Positions 24,605 through 33,953 of a DNA stretch of 64,000 nt are shown piece after piece. The position numbers and the translations under genes are program-made. Source of the stretch: Acidovorax defluvii (GTDB lineage Bacteria; Pseudomonadota; Gammaproteobacteria; Burkholderiales; Burkholderiaceae_C); NCBI GenBank assembly GCA_003268905.1, contig QLTU01000012.1, forward strand, positions 44,905 through 108,904, written 5' to 3'. The notes beneath the pieces were generated by a model, which saw only the letters and a program-made list of their open reading frames with translations, was not told where the DNA came from and did not search any database. Position 1 is the stretch's first letter. Each line of letters starts with the position of its first letter.

Positions 24605-25177
24605 TCAGGGGCGCGAAGCTGCGGGCTTGCCTGCAGCACCGGCCGCAGTGGACGAAGCCGGCTGGAACAGCGTGCGCAACTGGGTCAGTTTTGACTTGAC
24701 GGCGGGGTTGCTGGCCTCCAGCTGCTGCGCTTTGGCGTAGGAATGGTAAGCCAGCCGGGCGTAGATGTCGCCCAGGTTTTCGTGCGCTGCTGCGTACGAA
24801 GGGTTGTTGCGCACTGCCATCTCCAGCGCTGTGCGGGCCTTGTCCAGCTGGTTCTGGCTGGCGTAGATCACCGCCAGGTTGTTGTAGGGCTCGGGCAGCT
24901 CGGGGTATTCCTGAATGAGCTGGGTGAAGGTGGTGATGGCCGCGTCGGTCTGGCCGACGTCGGTTTGCGCTACGCCGCGCAGAAAGCGCAACTGCGGATC
25001 GCGCGGGGCGGCCGTCAGGCGCTGGTCTGCCTTGCCCAGGGCTTCGGCGGCCTTGCCGGACTTGAGCAACTGGGTGATTTCGACGTAGTCGCTGGCGTGG
25101 GCCATGCCTGCGCCCAGCCATGCGGTCAGGGCCAACAGGCGCAAAAGTCGTGGGAGGGTGCTGCAGACTTGCTTCAT
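24605..25177 (-). CDS. TPR-repeat periplasmic protein
   Basis: A signal peptide (LPRLLRLLALTAWLGAGMAHA) is followed by three to four tetratricopeptide repeats (for example PELPEPYNNLAVIYASQNQL and PSYAAAHENLGDIYARLAYH). The tail is Ala/Ser/Pro-rich. About 190 residues. TPR proteins scaffold protein contacts; the partner is unknown. The start at 25177 gives the signal peptide; upstream codons are not protein-like. It is divergent from cysS and upstream of ppiA/ppiB on the same strand. Confidence 0.8.
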   Translation of the reverse strand: MKQVCSTLPRLLRLLALTAWLGAGMAHASDYVEITQLLKSGKAAEALGKADQRLTAAPRDPQLRFLRGVAQTDVGQTDAAITTFTQLIQEYPELPEPYNNLAVIYASQNQLDKARTALEMAVRNNPSYAAAHENLGDIYARLAYHSYAKAQQLEASNPAVKSKLTQLRTLFQPASSTAAGAAGKPAASRP

Positions 25178-25395
25178 GGCGGGTATGGAGGAGGTGCGCG
25201 CCGTCCGGGGCCGGGCGGGGCTTATACTTCGGCGGATTGTAGCTGAGGGGGTTGTCATGACGGTGCGTTGTTGCCGCTGGTGATTTCGCTGGGCGCCCAA
25301 GGCTGGGCGCATCCCCTCGCAGGGCCCAACCCTTTCGCTGCAGGGTGAGCTGGCTTCACCCGTCCCCCCATCAAGTCTCTCGTTACAGAAATCCC

Positions 25396-26832
25396 ATGAG
25401 TTTGCGCATCTACAACACGCTGTCGCGTGCCTTGGAAGATTTTTCCCCGCTCGAACCTGGCCATGTGCGCATGTATGTGTGCGGCATGACCATCTATGAC
25501 CTGTGCCACATTGGCCACGCCCGCATGATGATGGCGTTTGACGTGGTGCAGCGCTGGCTCAAAAGCAGCGGCTACCGCGTGACCTATGTGCGCAACATCA
25601 CCGACATTGATGACAAGATCATCAAGCGGGCACTGGAGCGGGGCATCACCATCCGCCAGCTCACCGACGAAATGATCGCCGCCATGCACCAGGACATCGG
25701 CCTGCTGGGCATAGAGCCACCATCGGTCGAGCCCCGCGCCACCGAATACGTGCCGCAGATGCTGTCGCTGATCGGCCAGCTCGAAGGCAAGGGCCTGGCC
25801 TATCGCTCGCCCCATGGCGACGTGAACTACTCGGTGCGCAAGTTTGCGGGCTACGGCAAGCTCTCGGGTAAATCGCTGGATGAGCTGCGCGCTGGTGAAC
25901 GCGTTGCGGTGCAGGACGGCAAGGAAGATCCGCTCGACTTTGTGCTGTGGAAATCCGCCAAAGAGGGCGAGCCGCCCGAAGCCAAGTGGGACAGCCCCTT
26001 TGGCGCGGGCCGCCCGGGCTGGCACATCGAATGCTCGGCCATGAGCTGCGCCACGCTGGGCGAAACTTTTGACATCCACGGTGGCGGTGCTGACCTGCAG
26101 TTTCCGCACCATGAAAACGAAATCGCCCAGAGCGAAGGCGCCACGGGCAAGCCGCTGGCGCGCTTTTGGGTGCACAACGGTTTCGTGCGCGTGGACAACG
26201 AGAAGATGAGCAAGTCGCTTGGCAACTTCTTCACCATCCGCGATGTGCTGAAGCAATACGACGCCGAGACGGTGCGCTTTTTCATCGTGCGCGCCCACTA
26301 CCGCAGCGCCCTCAACTACAGCGATGCGCACCTTGACGACGCGCGCCAGTCGCTCAAGCGGCTTTACACGGCATTGAGCCTGGTGGCGCCAGCCAGCGTG
26401 GCCATCGACTGGGCCGAGCCCCATGCCGCACGCTTCAAGGCGGCCATGGACGAAGACTTTGGCACGCCCGAGGCCATTGCCGTGCTGTTCGATCTGGCCA
26501 GCGAGGTCAACAAGACCCGCTCTGCCGAACTGGCGGGCCTGCTCAAGGCGCTGGCGGGCTGCCTGGGCCTGCTGCAGGGTGATCCCACTTCGTATCTCCA
26601 ACGGCGTGTATTCCGAGACTCAGCTTTTTCTGCTACCGCAGGTGTGGGCGTGAAGCTTGAGGCCGAGGTCGTCTACGGGCCAAAGCGTATTGAGGGGCTA
26701 ATTGCGGAACGAGCGGCTGCAAAGGCTGCGAAAAACTTCGCGGAAGCTGACCGCATCCGCAATGCCCTGCTGGCCCAGGGCATCGTGCTCAAGGACTCGG
26801 CCGCTGGAACGACCTGGGAAGCTGCACAGTGA
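25396..26832 (+). CDS. cysS: Cysteinyl-tRNA synthetase
   Basis: The enzyme charges tRNA-Cys. [20 protein letters not shown] carries the zinc Cys and HIGH motif, and [10 protein letters not shown] the second signature. The C-terminus ([19 protein letters not shown]) is typical. About 478 residues, slightly long. Between [11 protein letters not shown] and the conserved [11 protein letters not shown] helix (about 26600-26700) the protein has an unusual segment ([20 protein letters not shown] and beyond) with lower GC; see findings. The start at 25396 matches homologues. Confidence 0.95.
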   Translation: MSLRIYNTLSRALEDFSPLEPGHVRMYVCGMTIYDLCHIGHARMMMAFDVVQRWLKSSGYRVTYVRNITDIDDKIIKRALERGITIRQLTDEMIAAMHQDIGLLGIEPPSVEPRATEYVPQMLSLIGQLEGKGLAYRSPHGDVNYSVRKFAGYGKLSGKSLDELRAGERVAVQDGKEDPLDFVLWKSAKEGEPPEAKWDSPFGAGRPGWHIECSAMSCATLGETFDIHGGGADLQFPHHENEIAQSEGATGKPLARFWVHNGFVRVDNEKMSKSLGNFFTIRDVLKQYDAETVRFFIVRAHYRSALNYSDAHLDDARQSLKRLYTALSLVAPASVAIDWAEPHAARFKAAMDEDFGTPEAIAVLFDLASEVNKTRSAELAGLLKALAGCLGLLQGDPTSYLQRRVFRDSAFSATAGVGVKLEAEVVYGPKRIEGLIAERAAAKAAKNFAEADRIRNALLAQGIVLKDSAAGTTWEAAQ

Positions 26833-26865
26833 TTTTTTTGAATGTGAAATACGCCGCCAGGGCAG

Positions 26866-27552
26866 ATGGGGCGAGCAGTGGCAGCTTCTAAAAATGTAGC
26901 GACTGAGGCACTCGGCCCATCCAGCCCGGCGCTGGCTACGCCCGACTACTGGGCCGATGCCTGCAAGCACCTGATGAAGAAAGACCGGGTGATGAAGCGG
27001 CTGATTCCCCAGTTTGGTGATGCAGCTTTGCAAACGCGCGGTGACGCATTCACCACGCTGGCGCGCAGCATCGTCGGGCAGCAGATATCGGTGAAGGCCG
27101 CGCAAACCGTGTGGGAGCGCTTCGCCGCGCTGCCGCGCACCATGAAGCCCGGCAACGTGCTCAAGCTCAAGATCGACGACATGCGTGCGGCCGGCCTGTC
27201 GGCCCGCAAGGTGGATTATCTGGTGGACCTGGCGGTGCACTTTGATGCGGGCAAGCTGCATGTCAAAGACTGGGCGGCCATGGACGACGAGGCCATCATT
27301 GCCGAGCTGGTGGCCATCCGTGGCATTGGCCGCTGGACGGCCGAAATGTTCCTGATCTTCTATCTGATGCGCCCGAATGTGCTGCCCCTGGATGATGTGG
27401 GGTTGATCAACGGTATCAGCCAGAACTATTTTTCGGGCGATCCGGTCAGCCGCAGCGATGCCCGCGAGGTGGCCGAGGCCTGGAAGCCCTGGTGCAGTGT
27501 GGCGACTTGGTATATTTGGAGATCGCTCGACCCGTTGCCCGTGGCCTATTGA
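26866..27552 (+). CDS. DNA-3-methyladenine glycosylase, AlkA-like
   Basis: This 228-residue HhH-GPD base-excision glycosylase removes alkylated purines. The helix-hairpin-helix is in LVAIRGIGRWTAEMFLIFYL, and the catalytic Asp in LPLDDVGLINGI follows. The N-terminal QQISVKAAQTVWERF element is also family-typical. It lacks the N-terminal domain of E. coli AlkA, as many short homologues do. The gene follows cysS by 33 bases, so cotranscription is likely. Confidence 0.88.
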   Translation: MGRAVAASKNVATEALGPSSPALATPDYWADACKHLMKKDRVMKRLIPQFGDAALQTRGDAFTTLARSIVGQQISVKAAQTVWERFAALPRTMKPGNVLKLKIDDMRAAGLSARKVDYLVDLAVHFDAGKLHVKDWAAMDDEAIIAELVAIRGIGRWTAEMFLIFYLMRPNVLPLDDVGLINGISQNYFSGDPVSRSDAREVAEAWKPWCSVATWYIWRSLDPLPVAY

Positions 27553-27634
27553 GGCCAGTTTCAACAGTCATGAACCGGTTGCAACACAGGCCTCGCACCA
27601 GAGGCACTGAGGGAGCGACCCAAGGAGAAATACG

Positions 27635-28612
27635 TTGGCGAAAAAGACCTTTCTGGATTTCGAGCAGCCTATTGCCGAACTCGAATCCAAAATCGAAGAA
27701 CTGCGCTACGTGCAGACCGAGAGCGCGGTGGATATCTCGGAAGAAATCGACCAGCTCAGCAAAAAGAGCCAGCAGCTCACCAAGGACATCTACAGCGATC
27801 TGAGCCCGTGGCAGATCACCAAGATTGCCCGCCACCCCGAGCGCCCCTACACGCTCGACTACGTGCGCGACATCTTCACCGACTTCGTTGAACTGCACGG
27901 CGACCGCCACTATGCGGACGACCTGTCCATCGTGGGCGGCCTGGCGCGTTTCAATGGCCACGCCTGCATGGTGCTGGGCCAGCAAAAGGGCCGCGACACC
28001 AAAGAGCGCGCCATGCGCAACTTCGGCATGAGCAAGCCCGAGGGCTACCGCAAGGCCCTGCGTCTCATGAAGACGGCCGAAAAATTCAAGCTGCCCGTGT
28101 TCACGTTCGTGGACACGCCCGGTGCCTACCCCGGCATCGACGCCGAAGAGCGCGGCCAGTCCGAAGCCATCGGCCGCAACATCTTCGAGATGGCGCAGCT
28201 TGAGGTGCCCATCATCACCACCATCATTGGCGAAGGCGGCTCGGGCGGCGCGCTGGCCATCAGCGTGGGCGACCAGGTGGTCATGTTGCAATACGCCATT
28301 TATTCGGTCATCAGCCCCGAGGGCTGTGCCTCCATCCTCTGGAAGACCAGCGACAAGGCCCAGGAAGCGGCCGACGCCCTGGGCATCACCGCGCACCGCC
28401 TCAAGGCGCTGGGCCTGGTGGACAAGATCGTCAGCGAGCCCGTGGGCGGCGCACACCGCGATCCCAAGCAGATGGCGGCTTTCCTCAAGCGCGCGCTGGG
28501 CGATGCATTCCGCCAGGTGGCCGACCTCAAGACCAAAGACCTGCTGGATCGCCGCTATGGCCGCCTGCAAAGCTATGGCCGCTTCACTGACACCAAGGCC
28601 GACAGCCGTTGA
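27635..28612 (+). CDS. accA: Acetyl-CoA carboxylase carboxyltransferase subunit alpha
   Basis: AccA with AccD transfers the carboxyl group from biotin to acetyl-CoA, the first step of fatty acid synthesis. The protein begins [20 protein letters not shown] and has the crotonase-fold signatures [21 protein letters not shown] and [16 protein letters not shown]. 325 residues is normal. The start is TTG at 27635, seven bases after AAGGAG; there is no in-frame ATG nearby. A GAGGCC/GGCCTC hairpin (27551-27594) lies in the leader. Confidence 0.96.
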   Translation: MAKKTFLDFEQPIAELESKIEELRYVQTESAVDISEEIDQLSKKSQQLTKDIYSDLSPWQITKIARHPERPYTLDYVRDIFTDFVELHGDRHYADDLSIVGGLARFNGHACMVLGQQKGRDTKERAMRNFGMSKPEGYRKALRLMKTAEKFKLPVFTFVDTPGAYPGIDAEERGQSEAIGRNIFEMAQLEVPIITTIIGEGGSGGALAISVGDQVVMLQYAIYSVISPEGCASILWKTSDKAQEAADALGITAHRLKALGLVDKIVSEPVGGAHRDPKQMAAFLKRALGDAFRQVADLKTKDLLDRRYGRLQSYGRFTDTKADSR

Positions 28613-28658
28613 TTGCCTGGTGATGAAGGCTGCCGCCTTCTTCTCGCCCCTGTGCCAT

Positions 28659-28677
28659 GGCCCCGCAAGGGGCCTTT
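28659..28677 (+). terminator. Possible terminator after accA
   Basis: GGCCCC and GGGGCC form a six-pair stem around GCAA, followed by only three T residues. It lies between accA and tilS and could be a weak terminator or attenuator. Confidence 0.4.
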
Positions 28678-28723
28678 GCATTGGTGCGGCTGTCTGGTTG
28701 TTGCGGGCGGACGAGGGTATGCC

Positions 28724-29686
28724 ATGACTGTCTCGTTCGACGTGGCCATTGCCGATTTTTCGCCTGCGTTGCCAATGGCGGTGGGGCTGAGTGGTGGCGC
28801 CGACTCGACGGCCCTGTTGCTTGCCTGCGCACGCAAATGGCCGGGGCAGGTGCAGGCCATCCATGTGCACCACGGCTTGCAGGCGGCAGCCGATGGCTTC
28901 GAGGAGCATTGTGCTGCCCTGTGCCAAAGCCTCAATGTGCCACTGTGGGTAAAGCGGCTGGACGCCCGCCACACCCCTGGCCAGAGCCCCGAAGACGCTG
29001 CCCGGCAGGCGCGATACAAGGCTTTTGAGGCTGCAGCCATTGCCAGCAAAGCGCAAGCAGCTATTAAATCAATAGCAATTGCGCAGCATGCGGACGACCA
29101 GGTCGAAACCCTGCTGCTCGCGCTTTCGCGCGGTGCGGGCATTGCCGGGCTGGCCGCCATGCCCGCCCGCTGGGAGCGGGCAGGGGTGGTCTGGCATCGC
29201 CCGTTGCTGCAGGTGGCCGGTGCTGATATCCGCAGCTGGCTGCGTTTGCAGGGCCAGCCGTGGGTGGAAGACCCCACCAACACCGACCAGCGCTACACCC
29301 GCAACCGCATTCGCGCGCAATTGTTGCCTGCGCTGGAGGCCGCGTTTCCGGCGTTTCGCGAGACATTTGCCCGTTCGGCATCCAACGCCGCACAGGCGGC
29401 CGAATTGCTGGACGAACTGGCGCAGCAGGACTTGCTGCGGGTTGGCGCACCGCCGCACATCACCGTGCTGCAAGGCTTGAGCCGTGCGCGCCAGGCCAAC
29501 GTGTTGCGCCACTGGTTGCGTGTGGCGTATGCCACCACGCCCTCCGCGGCGCAGCTTGGGGAGTTGCTGAACCAGCTTGCCGCCTGCACCACGCGCGGCC
29601 ATCGCATTCACATCAAGGTGGGGCGGGGATTCGTGGTGCGATCGGGGCCGCAGCTCGGTTGGTACAATCCCGAGGTTTTGGTCTAA
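28724..29686 (+). CDS. tilS: tRNA(Ile)-lysidine synthase
   Basis: TilS attaches lysine to C34 of the minor tRNA-Ile so it reads AUA. The ATP-pyrophosphatase loop AVGLSGGADSTALLL is near residue 20, with AIHVHHGL and AQHADDQVETLLLALSRG further on, and PLLQVAGADIRSWL and DPTNTDQRYTRNRIR before the C-terminal part. 320 residues. The start at 28724 is chosen because homologues begin shortly before the P-loop. The segment AIASKAQAAIKSIAIAQHA is encoded by a copy of the dispersed intergenic repeat. Confidence 0.92.
   Translation: MTVSFDVAIADFSPALPMAVGLSGGADSTALLLACARKWPGQVQAIHVHHGLQAAADGFEEHCAALCQSLNVPLWVKRLDARHTPGQSPEDAARQARYKAFEAAAIASKAQAAIKSIAIAQHADDQVETLLLALSRGAGIAGLAAMPARWERAGVVWHRPLLQVAGADIRSWLRLQGQPWVEDPTNTDQRYTRNRIRAQLLPALEAAFPAFRETFARSASNAAQAAELLDELAQQDLLRVGAPPHITVLQGLSRARQANVLRHWLRVAYATTPSAAQLGELLNQLAACTTRGHRIHIKVGRGFVVRSGPQLGWYNPEVLV
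29046..29082 (+). repeat. Dispersed repeat, copy 10, inside tilS
   Basis: The bases AAAGCGCAAGCAGCTATTAA and ATCAATAGCAATTGC match the tail of copies 7 and 11. The copy is read through in frame by tilS, just before the HADDQ motif. Confidence 0.75.
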
Positions 29687-29765
29687 CAACGGCACGAAAA
29701 ACGGCGGCGCACCAAAACAGTGTCCAACCTGCGCTGCGGCTCCAGTTTCGTCACCCCAATATCCA

Positions 29766-31034
29766 ATGGCATTGATCGTTCATAAATACGGCGGCACATC
29801 GATGGGCTCTCCCGAGCGCATTCGCAATGTCGCCAAGCGCGTGGCCAAATGGGCACGCGCCGGCCACCAGATGGTGGTGGTTCCGAGCGCCATGAGCGGC
29901 GAAACCAACCGCCTGCTCGGCCTGGCCAAAGAGCTGGCGCCCGAGCGCGCCATGCAGTCTTACCATCGCGAACTGGACATGCTCGCCGCCACCGGCGAGC
30001 AGGCCTCGTCAGCGTTGCTGGCCATCGCGCTGCAATCCGAAGGAATGGAAGCGGTCAGCTACGCTGGCTGGCAGGTCCCCATCCGCACCGACAGCAGCTA
30101 CACCAAGGCGCGCATCGAGTCGATCGACGACCAGCGCGTGCGCGCCGACCTGAACGCCGGCAAGGTGGTCATCGTCACCGGCTTTCAGGGCATCGACGGA
30201 GAAGGCAACATCACCACGCTGGGCCGCGGTGGCTCGGACACCTCGGCCGTGGCCGTGGCAGCCGCCATGAAAGCCGCCGAATGCCTGATCTACACCGACG
30301 TGGATGGCGTTTACACCACCGACCCGCGCGTGGTGCCCGAGGCACGTCGTCTGCATACGGTGAGCTTTGAGGAAATGCTGGAAATGGCCAGTCTGGGCAG
30401 CAAGGTGCTGCAGATCCGCTCGGTCGAGTTTGCAGGCAAATACAAGGTGCCCATGCGCGTGCTCTCCAGCTTCACGCCCTGGGACATCGACATCAACGAA
30501 GAAGCCAAGTCCGGCACGCTGATCACTTTTGAGGAAGACGAAAAAATGGAACAAGCCGTCGTATCCGGCATCGCTTTCAACCGCGACGAGGCCAAGATTT
30601 CGGTGCTGGGCGTGCCCGACAAGCCAGGCATCGCCTACCAGATCCTGGGCGCCGTGGCCGAGGCCAACATTGAAGTCGACGTGATCATCCAGAACGTCAG
30701 CAAGGACGGCAAGACCGACTTCAGCTTCACCGTCAATCGCAACGACTACGCGCGTACGGTCGAGCTGCTCAATGAAAAAGTGCTGCCGGAGCTGGGTGCA
30801 CAAGAAGTGGCGGGCGACACCAAGATCTGCAAGGTGAGCATTGTCGGCATCGGCATGCGCAGCCATGTGGGCGTGGCCAGCAAGATGTTCCGCACCTTGA
30901 GCGAAGAAGGCATCAACATCCAGATGATTTCCACCTCCGAGATCAAGACCTCGGTGGTCATCGACGAAAAATACATGGAACTGGCCGTGCGCAGCCTGCA
31001 CAAGGCGTTCGAACTGGACCAGCCGGCGGCCTGA
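29766..31034 (+). CDS. lysC: Aspartate kinase
   Basis: The enzyme phosphorylates aspartate, the first step toward lysine, threonine, methionine and diaminopimelate. The N-terminus [19 protein letters not shown] holds the KxGGTS motif, and [14 protein letters not shown] and the [12 protein letters not shown] loop complete the kinase domain. Two C-terminal ACT domains (about 270-420; [18 protein letters not shown] and [19 protein letters not shown]) suggest feedback control by lysine and/or threonine. 422 residues. The start at 29766 is 79 bases after tilS. Confidence 0.96.
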   Translation: MALIVHKYGGTSMGSPERIRNVAKRVAKWARAGHQMVVVPSAMSGETNRLLGLAKELAPERAMQSYHRELDMLAATGEQASSALLAIALQSEGMEAVSYAGWQVPIRTDSSYTKARIESIDDQRVRADLNAGKVVIVTGFQGIDGEGNITTLGRGGSDTSAVAVAAAMKAAECLIYTDVDGVYTTDPRVVPEARRLHTVSFEEMLEMASLGSKVLQIRSVEFAGKYKVPMRVLSSFTPWDIDINEEAKSGTLITFEEDEKMEQAVVSGIAFNRDEAKISVLGVPDKPGIAYQILGAVAEANIEVDVIIQNVSKDGKTDFSFTVNRNDYARTVELLNEKVLPELGAQEVAGDTKICKVSIVGIGMRSHVGVASKMFRTLSEEGINIQMISTSEIKTSVVIDEKYMELAVRSLHKAFELDQPAA

Positions 31035-31062
31035 GACTGCCAGAAACGCCTCGAAAATGAGG

Positions 31063-31068
31063 CATAAT
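31063..31068 (+). promoter_or_regulatory. Possible -10 element of tRNA-Ser
   Basis: CATAAT lies nine bases before the mature 5' end of the tRNA. No convincing -35 box is visible at the usual spacing, so this is tentative. Confidence 0.35.
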
Positions 31069-31077
31069 AGCTGGATT

Positions 31078-31170
31078 GGAAACGTGACCGAGTGGCCGAA
31101 GGTGCTCCCCTGCTAAGGGAGTATGGGGTGTAGAGCCTCATCGAGGGTTCGAATCCCTCCGTTTCCGCCA
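31078..31170 (+). tRNA. tRNA-Ser (GCT anticodon)
   Basis: This is a class II tRNA of 93 bases with encoded CCA. The acceptor stem GGAAACG pairs with CGTTTCC, followed by discriminator G and CCA. The anticodon stem-loop is CTCCC-CTGCTAA-GGGAG, so the anticodon is GCT, reading AGC/AGT serine codons. A long variable arm and the GGTTCGAATCC T-loop confirm the class. It lies 43 bases after lysC. Confidence 0.96.
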
Positions 31171-31177
31171 AACAACA

Positions 31178-31206
31178 AAGCCCCGCATGTCGGGGCTTTT
31201 TTGTTT
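31178..31206 (+). terminator. Rho-independent terminator of tRNA-Ser
   Basis: AAGCCCCG and CGGGGCTT form an eight-pair stem around CATGT, followed by TTTTTTG and more T residues. It terminates the tRNA and probably lysC readthrough, and may also work for hslR from the opposite side. Confidence 0.9.
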
Positions 31207-31273
31207 TTGGCGATTGGCGCGGTGGTGTCGGTCGGCCAATAAGCACCTTCAGAGACACAACAGCGCCAGCGCG

Positions 31274-31693
31274 TTACTCATCGATAGATGCGCTCCAGCG
31301 GTCGCCCCAGTTCTGGGCGCGGTCGATGTTGCGCCGGTCCCGTTTTGTGGGGCGTCCTTCCTGCAAGGCGGCGGCGGGCTCGGGGGCCAGCCGGCGCTGT
31401 TCGGCGGCTTTTTCACGGGCGGCGATGCTGTCGGGTGTTTCTTCGTACAGCAGTTGTGCCACCGGGGCCGGGCCGCGTGCGCCGCTCAATCCCCGCACGA
31501 TCACGGTGCGTGCGATAACACCCTGGCGCAAGGCCACGGTGTCGCCACAGCGCAGGTCGCGGGCCGGTTTGGCTTGCTGGCCATTGACGGTGACACGGCC
31601 CTTGCCGATTTCTTCGGTGGCCAGGCTGCGGGTTTTGTAGAACCGCGCGCACCACAGCCATTTGTCCAGTCGCATCGTTTCGGGGGAATTCAT
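31274..31693 (-). CDS. hslR: S4-domain RNA-binding protein, Hsp15-like
   Basis: Hsp15 binds free 50S subunits carrying nascent chains after heat shock. The S4 domain is at about residues 7-65: MRLDKWLWCARFYKTRSLA and GRVTVNGQQAKPARDL. A basic C-terminal tail (EGRPTKRDRRNIDR) follows. 139 residues. Its start overlaps the end of tctE by four bases, so it is part of the tctD-tctE transcript. Confidence 0.85.
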   Translation of the reverse strand: MNSPETMRLDKWLWCARFYKTRSLATEEIGKGRVTVNGQQAKPARDLRCGDTVALRQGVIARTVIVRGLSGARGPAPVAQLLYEETPDSIAAREKAAEQRRLAPEPAAALQEGRPTKRDRRNIDRAQNWGDRWSASIDE

Positions 31694-33153
31694 GGGGAGG
31701 ATTGTGCCGTGGCGGCGGTGTTGAGGGAGCCGTCTGTGGGCGGGGGCAGTGGCAGGTGAACGACGGCGTCCAGCCCCGCCACACGGCCTGATTCCATGCG
31801 GTTGGTCAGCGCGATGCGGCCACCGAGCGCCTGAACGATCTCGTGGCAGATGGCCAGGCCCAGGCCGCTGCCGGTGCGTACGTCACGTGCAGAGAAGGGC
31901 TGGAAGAGGCGTGCGGCCAGTTCATCGTCGACGCCGCTGCCATGGTCGCTTATGCAAAGCACTGCCTGGTGATCGGCGCAGCGCAGGTCGACCGCCAGAT
32001 CGCTGCCTTGCGGGGCATGGCGGATTGCGTTGTGCAGAAGATTGCGGGCCAGCTCGCGCAGCATCCATTCGTGGGCCGCTACCGTTGTCGGTTCGGTGTG
32101 GATGCCAAAGTCGAGGTCGCGCTGCGCGATCAGGGGTGACAGGTCCAGTGCCACGGTGCGCAGAATGTCATCGAACCGGTTTGGCGGCGGCGCGCTTTGC
32201 TGGCGCAGCTGCTCGACCTTGGCCAGCGCCAGCATCTGGTTGGCCAGTTGTGTGGCGCGGTCGACCGTGTCGCTGATCTCCTGCAGTGCTTGCAGAGCCG
32301 ACACATCGCCGCGCAGGGCCGACTGCACCTGCGTCTTGAGCACGGCCAGCGGCGTGCGCAACTGGTGCGATGTGTCGCGCACAAACCGCTTTTGGTGGCG
32401 CAGCAGGTGCTGCAGCCGTTGCATGACCTGGTTGGTGCTGTCGATCAGGGGTTGCAGCTCACGGGGGGCAGAGTTGGCGGCGATCGGGCTCAGGTCGCCA
32501 TCGGGCCGTGCCTGCAGTTGCTGGCTGAGCTGGCGCACCGGGCGCGTGGCCCGTTGCACCACGATGACCACGGTGAGTGCAATCACGCCGATCAGCAGCG
32601 CCTGCCGGGCCAGTGTGTTCCACAGGATTTGCAGCGCCAGGGTTTCGCGCACTTCCAGGGTTTCCGCCACCTGGATGACCGCCATGCCGCGGCCATTGGC
32701 ACTGGACACGGGTTGCAGCAACACGGCCACGCGCACGTTCTCGCCGCGGAACTGGTCGTCATAGAAATCCACCAGCGCGGCATAGGGGGGGCGATCCGGA
32801 ATGCGCCCGCGCCATGCCGCAAGTTCGGCAAACCCCGAGACCATTTCGCCCTGCAGGGTGGAGACGCGGTAGAACATGTGACTTTGGTTGTCAGCCTCGA
32901 AGGCCTCCAGCGCGGCGTAGGGCACGATGGCCCGCAGTTGGGCGGCATCGTCGTAGCCCGACACATCCAGCTGTTCGCTGATGGTTTTGGCCGATGCCAG
33001 CAAGGTGCGGTCGTAGGCGGTGTTCAGCGATGCCAGTGCCTGGCGGTACAGGCTGAACGTGTTGAAGGCGATGAACGCCACCACCGGCAGCAAAATGCCC
33101 ATTAGCAGCCGCCTCCGCAGTGACGGGGCGCGCAACGCAGCGGGCCTTGTCAC
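31690..33153 (-). CDS. tctE: Sensor histidine kinase, TctE type
   Basis: This two-component kinase controls the divergently encoded tricarboxylate transporter. A membrane segment lies near residues 15-33 (LLMGILLPVVAFIAFNTF); the periplasmic domain (about 35-175) and a second segment near 185-200 follow. The H-box is RFVRDTSHQLRTPLAVLKTQ (His autophosphorylated), and N- and G-boxes are LLHNAIRHAP, SDHGSGVDD and GSGLGLAI. 487 residues. It overlaps tctD upstream and hslR downstream by four bases each. Confidence 0.88.
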   Translation of the reverse strand: MTRPAALRAPSLRRRLLMGILLPVVAFIAFNTFSLYRQALASLNTAYDRTLLASAKTISEQLDVSGYDDAAQLRAIVPYAALEAFEADNQSHMFYRVSTLQGEMVSGFAELAAWRGRIPDRPPYAALVDFYDDQFRGENVRVAVLLQPVSSANGRGMAVIQVAETLEVRETLALQILWNTLARQALLIGVIALTVVIVVQRATRPVRQLSQQLQARPDGDLSPIAANSAPRELQPLIDSTNQVMQRLQHLLRHQKRFVRDTSHQLRTPLAVLKTQVQSALRGDVSALQALQEISDTVDRATQLANQMLALAKVEQLRQQSAPPPNRFDDILRTVALDLSPLIAQRDLDFGIHTEPTTVAAHEWMLRELARNLLHNAIRHAPQGSDLAVDLRCADHQAVLCISDHGSGVDDELAARLFQPFSARDVRTGSGLGLAICHEIVQALGGRIALTNRMESGRVAGLDAVVHLPLPPPTDGSLNTAATAQSSP

Positions 33154-33827
33154 GTATCGGCCCTGAGCAGATAGCCCAGCCCGCGCAGCGTCATGAGGGT
33201 CAGGCCCGTGCCGGCCAGCTTTTTGCGCAGGCGGTACACCACCACCTCGATGGCTTCGTACTGCACGTCCAGCTGGCCGGGGAACACCAGTTCATAGAGG
33301 CGCTCCTTGGTGACGGCATGGCCCGGCTGCACCAGCAGGGCATGCATCAGCGCCAGTTCGCGGGGCGTGAGTTCCATCACCTCGCTGTTGCGGTACAGCG
33401 CGCCACTGTCCTTGTCGTAGCGGATGGCCCCGATCTGAACCGAGTGGCCTGCCGCTGGCGTGGGGTCTGCGCTGCGCCGCAGCAGGGCGCGCAGCCGCGC
33501 TTCCAGTTCGTCCAGATCGAACGGCTTGGGCAGGTAGTCATCGGCACCGGCATTGAGGCCTAGCACCCGGTCGCCCACGGTGCCGCGTGCGGTGAGGATC
33601 AGCACCGGCGTGCGCAGTCCGCGGGTGCGGGCCTGTTGCAGCACTTGCAGGCCATCGAGGCCGGGCAGGGTGAGGTCGAGCACCACGGCATCGGGCAGAC
33701 GTGCGGCCCACTGGCGGAGCGCCGCCGCGCCGTCGCCCACGGCGGTGACCTCCATGCCCCGGCGCGCCAATGCGCGCTGCAGCGTGAGCTGCATGGTGGG
33801 GTCATCCTCGACGAGAAGCAATTGCAT
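33150..33827 (-). CDS. tctD: Response regulator, TctD type
   Basis: This OmpR/PhoB-type regulator has a receiver domain (MQLLLVEDDPTMQL, phosphoacceptor Asp in VVLDLTLPGLDGL, Lys in DDYLPKPFDLDELEARL) and a C-terminal winged helix (LTPRELALMHALL, VVYRLRKKLAG, LRGLGYLL). 225 residues from ATG at 33827; an alternative ATG four codons upstream is possible. It probably activates tctCBA, which starts 127 bases away on the other strand, when TctE senses substrate. Confidence 0.9.
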   Translation of the reverse strand: MQLLLVEDDPTMQLTLQRALARRGMEVTAVGDGAAALRQWAARLPDAVVLDLTLPGLDGLQVLQQARTRGLRTPVLILTARGTVGDRVLGLNAGADDYLPKPFDLDELEARLRALLRRSADPTPAAGHSVQIGAIRYDKDSGALYRNSEVMELTPRELALMHALLVQPGHAVTKERLYELVFPGQLDVQYEAIEVVVYRLRKKLAGTGLTLMTLRGLGYLLRADT

Positions 33828-33953
33828 GCGCGGCACCATAGCACCGACCGCGTCCGGTCGTGGCATGGGTGTTTTCCCTGAGTCTGCGGACAGCCGTTTG
33901 ACAGGCTGCGCGCGCATCATGAGGCGGTTCGCCAACCCTATAAGGAGACATCG

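Noticed and set aside
26880..26905. Repeat-like bases at the start of the AlkA-like gene
   Set aside because: GCAGCTTCTAAAAATGTAGCG resembles the repeat tail, but the match is too short and no core block is present.
27446..29056. 536-codon open frame opposite accA and tilS
   Set aside because: accA and tilS are certain; the antisense translation has no recognisable fold.
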